Assembly: GCF_014172375.1 (NCBI RefSeq)
Contig: NZ_WNXD01000001.1
Location: 1,178,001 to 1,242,000, forward strand
Direction: 5' to 3'
Origin: Pedobacter planticolens
GTDB taxonomy: Bacteria; Bacteroidota; Bacteroidia; Sphingobacteriales; Sphingobacteriaceae
DNA: 64,000 nt
Part shown: one piece after another, positions 53,862-61,563 of the stretch
How positions within the stretch are numbered: the first letter of the stretch is position 1
Layout of the letters: the number at the start of each line of letters is the position of its first letter
Program-made: the position numbers and the translations under genes
Notes under the pieces: generated by a model
Database searches by the model: none
What the model saw: the letters and a program-made list of their open reading frames with translations, nothing else
What the model was told of the DNA's origin: nothing

Positions 53862-54626
53862 TTAATTATTCAATGTTGTAAAACCACCATCAATTGCATA
53901 GTCTAAGCCAGTGATAAAGGCAGCTTCATCACTGCATAAATATAAAGCCAAATAACCAATTTCTTCTGGCTTTGCCATACGACCAATAGGTTGCGATTTA
54001 GATAATTTCTCGAACATTTCTTCTTTATTATCTGCGTAGTTTTTCTCGAGAAAACCATCCACAAAAGGAGTATGCACTCTTGCTGGAGAGATAGAATTAC
54101 ATCTTATATTTTCTGTAAGATAATCTTTAGCTACACTCATGGTCATTGCTTTTACTGCGCCCTTAGCTGTGCTGTACGCAAACCTATCTGCTAAACCAAC
54201 CAATGCGGCTATCGATGCCATATTTAAAATTACCCCTCCTCCACTTTTGCGAAGTTGCGGAATAGCAGCACGAATGCAATTATAAACGCCCTTTACATTT
54301 ACATTCATCACTTTATCAAAATCTTCTTCTGGCGTGGTATCAGCTTTGCCGATATGGGCAATTCCTGCATTATTAACCAAAACATGAATAGCGCCTATTT
54401 TCTCGAAAATAGCAGCGGTTTCTGCTTGCATAGCCACATTACAACTATGAGCAAAAGCAGTATTTCCTGCAGCTTTAATTTCTGCTACTGTTTTTTCTGC
54501 ATTTTCTGCGCTCAATTCTAAAATATGTACTTCTGCCCCATTTTGAGCTAATGCAAGTGCAATCGCTTTTCCAATTCCGCTACCGCCACCTGTAATTATC
54601 GCTTTTTTATCTTGAAATGAAAACAT
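53862..54626 (-). CDS. SDR oxidoreductase, probable 2-keto-3-deoxy-L-fuconate dehydrogenase
   Basis: This 254-aa short-chain dehydrogenase has TGGGSGIGKA, NNAGIAHIG, and an intact active site (S in NMASIAAL, then YSTAKGA with Tyr and Lys). By context it would oxidise 2-keto-3-deoxy-L-fuconate to the 2,4-diketo form. It differs from the other SDR of the cluster, whose Lys is replaced by Asn. It lies 27 bp after the UxaA-like gene. Confidence 0.85.
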   Translation of the reverse strand: MFSFQDKKAIITGGGSGIGKAIALALAQNGAEVHILELSAENAEKTVAEIKAAGNTAFAHSCNVAMQAETAAIFEKIGAIHVLVNNAGIAHIGKADTTPEEDFDKVMNVNVKGVYNCIRAAIPQLRKSGGGVILNMASIAALVGLADRFAYSTAKGAVKAMTMSVAKDYLTENIRCNSISPARVHTPFVDGFLEKNYADNKEEMFEKLSKSQPIGRMAKPEEIGYLALYLCSDEAAFITGLDYAIDGGFTTLNN

Positions 54627-54653
54627 GTATTAAATTTATTGTTTTTTACTAAT

Positions 54654-56294
54654 TTAAAGACTAACTCCTCTTTTCCAAGGAATAAAATCATCTTGATTTA
54701 ACTGCACTGCTTTAGGTATTTCTTCGCCACTGGCAACTTTGATACAATAGTTAAGAATATCTGCACCCATTTCGGCAATCGTTTTATCGCCTGAAATTAC
54801 AGCACCAGCATCTATATCAATAATATCTTTCATTCGTTGTGCTAAACCTGTATTTGTAGCCACTTTAATGGTTGGACAAACCGGATTTCCCGTAGGCGTA
54901 CCCAAACCTGTTGTAAACAAAATTAGGGTCGCTCCTGCTGCTGCTTTACCTGTGGTCGCTTCTACATCATTACCTGGCGTACACACTAAATTTAATCCAG
55001 CTTTAGTAGCAGGTTCTGTATAATCTAAAACATCAGTTACTGGTGACGAACCCGCTTTACGAGCCGCACCTGCAGATTTAATTGCATCGGTAATTAAACC
55101 ATCTTTAATATTTCCTGGCGATGGATTCATGTGGAAACCTGAACCAACTTGATGTGCCAATGCGTTATATTCTGTCATTAAACGAATAAATTTGCGAGCA
55201 GACTCTTCAGTTTCGCAGCGATCTATCATTTCTTGTTCTACCCCACACAATTCTGGAAACTCTGCTAACAGCACTTTTCCACCAAGAGCAACTAATAAAT
55301 CTGCACAATAACCAACAGCTGGATTTGCAGAAATACCACTAAAACCATCGCTGCCACCACATTTTACGCCTAAGCATAATTTACTTAAGGGTGCTGGTTT
55401 TCTTTCGATTTTATTAATCTCAATTAACCCTTTAAAGGTTTCTTGTATGGCATCTTTAATTAATTGCTCTTCACTTTGTGCGCCTTGCTGTTCGAAAACT
55501 AACAAAGGTTTATCAAATGATGGATTGCGTTTTTTCAGCTCTGCGGTAAAATCACTTACTTGTAAATGCTGACAACCTAAACTTAAAACGGTAATGCCCG
55601 CAACATTAGGATGATCTGCATAGGCTGCTAACAATTTGCTCAATGTTTCAGCATCTTGTCTTGTACCGCCACAACCTCCACTATGATTTAGAAATTTAAT
55701 CCCATCTACATTGCTAAACAAACGATTGCGTTTGTTTTCCCGACTAGGAAGTAATATTTCTTCATCAATATTTGCCCCATTTTGGTAGGCTACAATTAAT
55801 TGCTGTGTGTAAGATTTATATTTATCACCTACAGCATAACCTAATTCTCCATATAAGGCTTCTTTAATCATATCTAGGTTTCTGTTTTCACAAAAAACTG
55901 TCGGAATAAATAACCAATAATTAGCTGTACCTACTTCGCCATTACTACGGTGATAGCCTAAAAAACTTCGGTCTGCAAACTGATTAACATCTGGTGCATG
56001 CCAATCGTAATTCGCATTTCTATAGGCAAAAGGTTCGGCAGCATGATGCGTATTTGTAGTGTTCATTCTACTTCCTTTTGCAACGATAGTTTGTGTTTTA
56101 CCAACCAACACACCATACATCATCACTTCTTCTCCTGGCTCCATTGTTTGCATAAAAAATTTATGCTTAGCAGGAATATCTTCTTGAAGGGTAAAATCTT
56201 CTTGTTCGAAATGAATTACATCGCCTTTGGCTAAATTACTTAAGGCAACTAATACATTATCATTTTTATGAATTTTTAATACTCGGTGTTTCAT
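54654..56294 (-). CDS. UxaA-family dehydratase, probable L-fuconate dehydratase
   Basis: The 546-aa protein has an N-terminal SAF domain (about 1-85) and a C-terminal GD_AH_C domain (NHSGGCGGTRQDAETLS, KCGGSDGFSGISANPAVG, PGNDVEATTGKA). This is the altronate/galactarate dehydratase family. The start at 56294 (MKHRVLKIHK) is 1 bp beyond the FucP stop; a start at 56327 would overlap that gene. In the fucose cluster it would dehydrate L-fuconate, a step done by an enolase-superfamily enzyme in the best-known pathway. Substrate is inferred from context. Confidence 0.82.
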   Translation of the reverse strand: MKHRVLKIHKNDNVLVALSNLAKGDVIHFEQEDFTLQEDIPAKHKFFMQTMEPGEEVMMYGVLVGKTQTIVAKGSRMNTTNTHHAAEPFAYRNANYDWHAPDVNQFADRSFLGYHRSNGEVGTANYWLFIPTVFCENRNLDMIKEALYGELGYAVGDKYKSYTQQLIVAYQNGANIDEEILLPSRENKRNRLFSNVDGIKFLNHSGGCGGTRQDAETLSKLLAAYADHPNVAGITVLSLGCQHLQVSDFTAELKKRNPSFDKPLLVFEQQGAQSEEQLIKDAIQETFKGLIEINKIERKPAPLSKLCLGVKCGGSDGFSGISANPAVGYCADLLVALGGKVLLAEFPELCGVEQEMIDRCETEESARKFIRLMTEYNALAHQVGSGFHMNPSPGNIKDGLITDAIKSAGAARKAGSSPVTDVLDYTEPATKAGLNLVCTPGNDVEATTGKAAAGATLILFTTGLGTPTGNPVCPTIKVATNTGLAQRMKDIIDIDAGAVISGDKTIAEMGADILNYCIKVASGEEIPKAVQLNQDDFIPWKRGVSL

Positions 56295-56295
56295 T

Positions 56296-57576
56296 TTACG
56301 GATTAACTGAAAGTTTTGGCTGTCCATTTTTCTCTGTATTTCTATTATTTATACCGAAAATGAGTATAACGATAAAACAGATTAGAGGCACTAAATAGCC
56401 ATATTGAATATTTTGGGTAGCATCTGAAATTAATCCTAAAATTGGAGGTAAAGCTGCACCACCAACAATTGCCATTACAATTAAGGATGAGCCTATTTTG
56501 GTGTTATGCCCTAAACCTTCAATTCCTATTGAAAAAATGGTTGGGAACATAATGCTCATGAAAAACGCAATGCCTATTAATGTATAAACCACTACCATTC
56601 CTGTAGCGAAAATGGCTATTACTGTTAAAATTGAGCAGATAACGGCATATATGATTAATAATTTCCGTGGATTGACATAACGCATTAAGAAAGTTCCGAA
56701 AAAACGTCCTAGCATAAATGCTAAACCAAAAAAACCTAAATAGGTTGTCGATGAAGCTTCACTTAAACCTGCTGCATGTGTACTCATTTTGATAAAAAAA
56801 CTCCCTACGCAAACTTGAGCGCCTACATAAAAGAATTGAGCTAGTATTCCCCATCTTAATTTTATGGATTTAAATGCACCAGAAAAACTTGCCAAGCCAG
56901 TTTCTTCTTCTTCTTCGTGTTTAATATCTGGTAGTTTTGTAAAGAGAAATATCACCGCCACGATAAAAATGATAATACCTAATATTAAATAAGGTGCTTT
57001 AACACTCGCTGCTTCATTACTTAAATAAGCATTTAATTGCTCTGGAGACATGGCTTGTTGTTGCGCTGCCGTTAATTCCTTACCAGATAATATCATTTTA
57101 CCTATATAAGTGGGCGCAATATAAGCTGCTAATCCATTAAACGACTGAGAAAAATTTATACGTTGAGTAGCCGTTTCTGGTGGGCCTAAAACAGTTACAT
57201 AAGGATTTGCTGCAGTTTCTAAAAATGTTAAGCCACAGGCGATGATAAATAAAGCGCCTAAAAAGAATACATATTGTAAGGTGTTTGCTGCAGGTACAAA
57301 TAGAATTGAACCAGTTCCGAAGAGCAGTAACCCTATAATAATACCCGATTTATACCCGTACTTACGCATAATAAACCCAGCAGGTAATGCCATTACAAAA
57401 TAAGCTATAAACACAGAAGAGTCTACTAATGAAGATTCTAAATCATTCAGTAAAAAAGCTTTGCGTAAATGTGGAATTAAAATTGGATCGAGGTTATGTA
57501 CAAAACCCCAAAAGAAGAATAGACTGGTTACTAAAATGAGTGGGAAAAGATATTTGTTGCCCTTGGTTTGGTTCAT
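56296..57576 (-). CDS. fucP: L-fucose:proton symporter
   Basis: FucP is the 12-helix MFS permease for L-fucose. The 426-aa protein starts with FFFWGFVHNLDPILIPHLRKAF, the family mark, and has SSVFIAYFVMALPAG and FLETAANPYV. It is the first gene of the cluster transcribed toward the left, directly followed by the dehydratase gene (1 bp). A -7-like box (minus strand TATGTTTG at 57682-57675) lies about 100 bp upstream. Confidence 0.9.
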   Translation of the reverse strand: MNQTKGNKYLFPLILVTSLFFFWGFVHNLDPILIPHLRKAFLLNDLESSLVDSSVFIAYFVMALPAGFIMRKYGYKSGIIIGLLLFGTGSILFVPAANTLQYVFFLGALFIIACGLTFLETAANPYVTVLGPPETATQRINFSQSFNGLAAYIAPTYIGKMILSGKELTAAQQQAMSPEQLNAYLSNEAASVKAPYLILGIIIFIVAVIFLFTKLPDIKHEEEEETGLASFSGAFKSIKLRWGILAQFFYVGAQVCVGSFFIKMSTHAAGLSEASSTTYLGFFGLAFMLGRFFGTFLMRYVNPRKLLIIYAVICSILTVIAIFATGMVVVYTLIGIAFFMSIMFPTIFSIGIEGLGHNTKIGSSLIVMAIVGGAALPPILGLISDATQNIQYGYLVPLICFIVILIFGINNRNTEKNGQPKLSVNP

Positions 57577-57998
57577 AATTTAGATTTAGTTTGGTTTGAT
57601 TTTGCCGAAAGAAATTTCGTTCACTAAAATATCCTCTGCTACACAAATAAAAGCATTACAATAAGCACATCATTCAAACATATTGTCTAAATAGTAAGCG
57701 ATATTGGATATCAAGTCTTAAATCATTTATAAAATTGATAATTAAATTAAATTTTAAGCTATTCTTTAGTGTACACAACATTTAGCAACTGCTTTAACTC
57801 GTAGTTTTAAGTACGCTTATTGCACAAATAGAAATATTGGGTTATTAAAAATAAGGGAAAGAAGATGAAACAGCCTATTTTAATTATTTATTACGCTATT
57901 TTTCACCTTAAAAAGCGCTATTATTTATCGTTTAAAGTATGCCTTTGTAATTAATTTGCTTATAAATCAGTAATGTACGTATTCAACTAAAAAAAACC
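57577..57998. other. Intergenic region between fucP and tRNA-Lys
   Basis: No gene is seen. A minus-strand TATGTTTG (57682-57675) is a possible -7 box for the fuc operon, without a clear -33 partner. The sequence is otherwise AT-rich. Confidence 0.4.
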
Positions 57999-58029
57999 TT
58001 GCATTAAAAACAGGAGAAGCATATATTTG
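57999..58029 (+). promoter_or_regulatory. Promoter of tRNA-Lys
   Basis: TTG (57999-58001), 20 bp, then TATATTTG (58022-58029), an exact TAnnTTTG match. This gives a leader of about 35 nt before the tRNA. Confidence 0.6.
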
Positions 58030-58070
58030 CACCACTTTAAAACAAACGCTTCGGCATTTAATTCAAAGTA

Positions 58071-58143
58071 GATTCCGTAGCTCAGCTGGTAGAGCATTAC
58101 ACTTTTAATGTAGTGGTCCTGGGTTCGAATCCCAGCGGGATCA
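58071..58143 (+). tRNA. tRNA-Lys (anticodon TTT)
   Basis: All four arms fold: acceptor GATTCCG/CGGGATC, D arm GCTC..GAGC, anticodon arm TTACA-CTTTTAA-TGTAG with anticodon TTT, and T arm CTGGG-TTCGAAT-CCCAG. The discriminator is A. The CCA end is not encoded, so it must be added. A terminator follows at 58146-58180. Confidence 0.96.
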
Positions 58144-58145
58144 CG

Positions 58146-58180
58146 AAAAGCCTCACAGAAATGTGGGGCTTTTTTGTTTT
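58146..58180 (+). terminator. Terminator of tRNA-Lys
   Basis: AAAAGCCTCACA pairs with TGTGGGGCTTTT (one G-U) and ends in a T tract. Confidence 0.85.
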
Positions 58181-58274
58181 AAACTTTTTTTGTCATTCGA
58201 TAGCTATCAGGGTCGAGTTTTGAAATATCAATTATCAACAACACCTAATCATACAAGCAGAATACTCGAACTAT

Positions 58275-58361
58275 ACAGGGATTTAACAGGGAGCATATAG
58301 GGGTTTATCCGAGTTTGGTCCCTGTAAAGTCCCTGTTAACCCCCTATTAAGTCCCTGTTTA
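58275..58361. repeat. Inverted-repeat element with CAGGGA/TCCCTG motifs
   Basis: ACAGGGATTTAACAGGGA and a TATAGGGG arm on the left face TCCCTGTAAAGTCCCTGTTA and CCCCCTATTAAGTCCCTGT on the right, so the element can fold into a long imperfect hairpin. It lies between tRNA-Lys and the end of the GH16 gene and resembles dispersed intergenic elements. Confidence 0.6.
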
Positions 58362-58414
58362 TTATATGTAAAATGAAAAAAATTAAACCATCTAACTTAA
58401 TTTAGAAATTATTT

Positions 58415-59509
58415 TTATTGTGAAATCTTTACCCAATCTACCTGCATTTGAAAAGGGAGATGACTATTGTTAATTGCCCCAGGCCAACCTAGTCCACCAG
58501 ATTGATTTAAAATTAAATAAAATGGCTTATCATATGGCCACTGGGCACTTGTTGCATTAGCTGGTTTATTGTAGGTACTTTTAAGTACATCATTTACATA
58601 AAATTCTATTTTAGTCTCAGTCCAAATAATACTATATGTATTGTAATCACTAGTATTATAACTTGAAGCTGTAGTTACAGAACTTACCCCGCTAGCATTG
58701 GTAACGGCACCATTATGAACAGTTTGATGGATTACGTTTTCATTATTCACATGCTCCATAATGTCAATTTCACCACTGTTTGGCCAGCCGCCATAAGTGG
58801 AAGTTACTGGCATCATCCATATTGCGGGCCACGAGCCGGTACCTTGGGTAAATTTTGCCCTTACTTCAACTTTCCCATACAGAAATGAAAACTTTCCCAT
58901 GGTTTCAATACCACCAGAATGGTAAGGAACCGCATCGCCAGCAATTACTTTATTATCCATTTTCAAAACTAAATTACTCCCATCCAATGATGCGTAATCA
59001 GATGAAGAAGTCAGATAGCTTGCCCATGCTGGGGTACTTCTAGAACAATAAGACCATTTAGTATTGTCAAAACCTCCAGTAGTATTAAAGTTATCCTCAA
59101 ATATAAGCGTTCCAGCTTTTGGGTTTACAGTTATTGTTACCACAATTCGTCCTGTAGCCCCTTGGTTATCGGTTACCCGAAGCTCAAACAGGTAAGTACC
59201 TTGCACTAAATTGTTGATGCTTGTTTGTGCCTGTGCTGGCGTAGCAATCGTATACGTTGAAGGGCCAGAGATATATGTCCATAAGTAAGATGCAATTGTT
59301 CCGTCAGCATCTGTACCGCTACCAGTTAATATTACGGTATTTACGGGTAAGGTTATGGTTTGATCAGCTCCAGCATTAGCAAATGGCACTTTATTAGCAG
59401 GTGCTGCTGGGGTATCCCCTTTTTTAGAGCAAGACAATAAGCTAAAGGACAATATCGATAAAAATAAAACTGCTTTTAGTGAATTTTTTAAACTTATGAT
59501 GTTTTTCAT
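58415..59509 (-). CDS. GH16 beta-glucanase (laminarinase-type) lipoprotein with a PKD domain
   Basis: The 364-aa protein has a lipoprotein signal with Cys27 (FSLLSCSK). Residues about 40-131 are a PKD-like domain (FANAGADQTITLP..LTGSGTDADG..YLWTYISGP). The GH16 domain (about 135-364) has the catalytic motif GEIDIMEHV: E247 nucleophile, D249, E252 acid/base, in the ExDxxE form of laminarinases. It would cut beta-1,3- or mixed-linked glucan at the cell surface. It lies downstream of susD on the same strand, separated by a terminator-like hairpin, in a SusC/D locus. Confidence 0.92.
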   Translation of the reverse strand: MKNIISLKNSLKAVLFLSILSFSLLSCSKKGDTPAAPANKVPFANAGADQTITLPVNTVILTGSGTDADGTIASYLWTYISGPSTYTIATPAQAQTSINNLVQGTYLFELRVTDNQGATGRIVVTITVNPKAGTLIFEDNFNTTGGFDNTKWSYCSRSTPAWASYLTSSSDYASLDGSNLVLKMDNKVIAGDAVPYHSGGIETMGKFSFLYGKVEVRAKFTQGTGSWPAIWMMPVTSTYGGWPNSGEIDIMEHVNNENVIHQTVHNGAVTNASGVSSVTTASSYNTSDYNTYSIIWTETKIEFYVNDVLKSTYNKPANATSAQWPYDKPFYLILNQSGGLGWPGAINNSHLPFQMQVDWVKISQ

Positions 59510-59577
59510 AAAAATATTTTTGTAGGGAAATACTTAAAAAAATCTGTTATGGTTAATTGATCTAATTGAAATAATCT

Positions 59578-59611
59578 TTAAAAAAAGAGCCGGCTTTAAG
59601 GCCAGCTCTTT
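59578..59611 (-). terminator. Terminator or attenuator between susD and the GH16 gene
   Basis: On the minus strand, AAAGAGCTGGCC and GGCTCTTT pair (seven outer base pairs, then an inner GC segment) and run into seven T. It may reduce transcription of the GH16 gene relative to susCD. Confidence 0.7.
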
Positions 59612-59665
59612 AAACCACTACTATAATTAAAACTTACTATTATTAGGTTATAAACGGTTTGTAGT

Positions 59666-61531
59666 TTAGTTCCAACCTGGATTTTGTACTAGAACTTTAC
59701 TTTTTTGCATTTCGCTAAAAGGAATTGGAAATAGGTATTGTTTTCGTTCAAAAACCCTTGTGGAAGATGGAATTATTGTTCGGGTATAAAATGTGTTGAC
59801 ATCACCATCCATATTCATCCCATAAAAGTCTCCACCTTGCTTGCTTCCTGGTGTTTCAGCAATCAGCCATCGTCTTACATCAAAAAAGCGTTGCCCTTCT
59901 GTAGCTAATTCAATACGACTTTCACGCTGAATAGCCGAGCGCTGTAAATCTTTATTTCCTGCAATGCTAGGGTTTAATACCTGCAAATTAGGAATACCAG
60001 CACGAGTTCTTACCAAGTTTACATATTTTAAAACATCAGGATTTGCTGGATCTACTTCATTCAACGCTTCGGCGTACAGTAGATAAAATTCTGCCAGCCT
60101 AAATATAATAGAGGGACGAGTTACACCCTGAACGCCTCCAGATGCATTAGAGACTGTTCTATTGTTTCTTTTATACAACAAGTATCCGTTTGGTGAAGTT
60201 TGAGCAGGTATACCTTTTTCATTAGGCGTACCCTTGTGGAAATAAGTTATTTTATTTGAAACATGCCACTTTCTGCCAGCAAAGAAAACTGTGTTATAAA
60301 AACGAGGTTCTCGGTTTATCCACATATTATAAACCTGTACACCATTATAATCGCTAAAACCAGTCTCACTATATAAAGGAGATTTAGTTAAAAATCCAGT
60401 ATTATTGATTGGCAAACCATCCTTCATGTAAAAGTCATCCACCAGTTCCTGCAATACTCCAGTACTACCTAATCCCTGAGGTTCGCTTTTTGGCGTGATA
60501 CGGGGATCTGCCCTATCACCGTACATACCACCCCAACCCGATTGGCCAAAGGCATCAATCCTAGCCCAAATAATTTCGTTATTATATGTTTGAAATAGCT
60601 TATAAACCGATTGATTAGGATCGTTAGATGGGTCAACATACAACTGGTAATTTCCTGCATTGGCATAATCAACAATCGCTTTTGTAGCTACAAGTGCTTT
60701 TTGCCATTTAGTTACATCAGCAACTGGAAATAATTTTTTACCTGTTTTATCTGTTAATGCAACGGCTTCTGTAAAACCTCCATTTAATAATGGGCTGGCT
60801 GCATACATCCAAAGTTTTGCTTTTACTGCTAAGGCAACACCTTTAGTTGGGTTGGCTTTAAAATTATCATCTGTAATAGGAGATTGCGGCAATAAAGGAA
60901 TAACTTTATCCAACTCGTCATTAATGAACTTCACCACTTCATCCACAGAATTTCTTGGCAGATCTAGGTCTTCTGTAGTGCTATAACTTCTACTCACGAT
61001 AGGAATGGGACCATATTCTTCAAACAATAAATAATGGTAATAGGCACGCATAAAAAGCACATTGGTTTTTAGTCTATCGAATTCAACTTGATCCAACTGG
61101 GCTGCATTAGTACCAGCATTTATTATCGGCTTTGCTTTTTCTAAGAAGATATTGGCCTGCCTAATCAATTGATATAGCATTGTCCATCTTTGGAATTTCA
61201 TATTGCTGGAGTTACGGGGAGACGTTACATTATCCCCAGTAAAGGCCAAGCCATACCTAACATCTATTTCATCAGACATACAAGTCCAAGGGTTATTCAA
61301 CCCATTTACTCCTCCTCCGTCATAGCTGGCTACAATAAATTTCGTATAATCAGGAACGCCCGACATCACATCAGCATACCATCTTTTAGCATAGTCTGGG
61401 TTATCAAAAACCTGATCTACAGAAGTAAGACCCCCTGCTAATTCATCAGAAACATTCAAATATTTTTTACATGAGCTAAGACATACCAAAAGGCATAAGA
61501 CCAGCATTATTTTATTTGTATTAAATTTCAT
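59666..61531 (-). CDS. SusD/RagB-family glycan-binding lipoprotein
   Basis: The 621-aa protein has a lipoprotein signal with Cys21 (LLVCLSSCKK). Its TPR-rich SusD fold is indicated by RAYYHYLLFEEYGPIPIV near residue 165 and the C-terminal FYLLYAEALNEVDP plus QRFFDVRRW. SusD caps the SusC barrel on the cell surface and binds the glycan. It lies 32 bp after the SusC gene. With the GH16 enzyme downstream, the substrate is probably a beta-glucan; this is inference. Confidence 0.94.
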   Translation of the reverse strand: MKFNTNKIMLVLCLLVCLSSCKKYLNVSDELAGGLTSVDQVFDNPDYAKRWYADVMSGVPDYTKFIVASYDGGGVNGLNNPWTCMSDEIDVRYGLAFTGDNVTSPRNSSNMKFQRWTMLYQLIRQANIFLEKAKPIINAGTNAAQLDQVEFDRLKTNVLFMRAYYHYLLFEEYGPIPIVSRSYSTTEDLDLPRNSVDEVVKFINDELDKVIPLLPQSPITDDNFKANPTKGVALAVKAKLWMYAASPLLNGGFTEAVALTDKTGKKLFPVADVTKWQKALVATKAIVDYANAGNYQLYVDPSNDPNQSVYKLFQTYNNEIIWARIDAFGQSGWGGMYGDRADPRITPKSEPQGLGSTGVLQELVDDFYMKDGLPINNTGFLTKSPLYSETGFSDYNGVQVYNMWINREPRFYNTVFFAGRKWHVSNKITYFHKGTPNEKGIPAQTSPNGYLLYKRNNRTVSNASGGVQGVTRPSIIFRLAEFYLLYAEALNEVDPANPDVLKYVNLVRTRAGIPNLQVLNPSIAGNKDLQRSAIQRESRIELATEGQRFFDVRRWLIAETPGSKQGGDFYGMNMDGDVNTFYTRTIIPSSTRVFERKQYLFPIPFSEMQKSKVLVQNPGWN

Positions 61532-61563
61532 CTTTAAAATTTTTTATATCATTTAATGGATAA

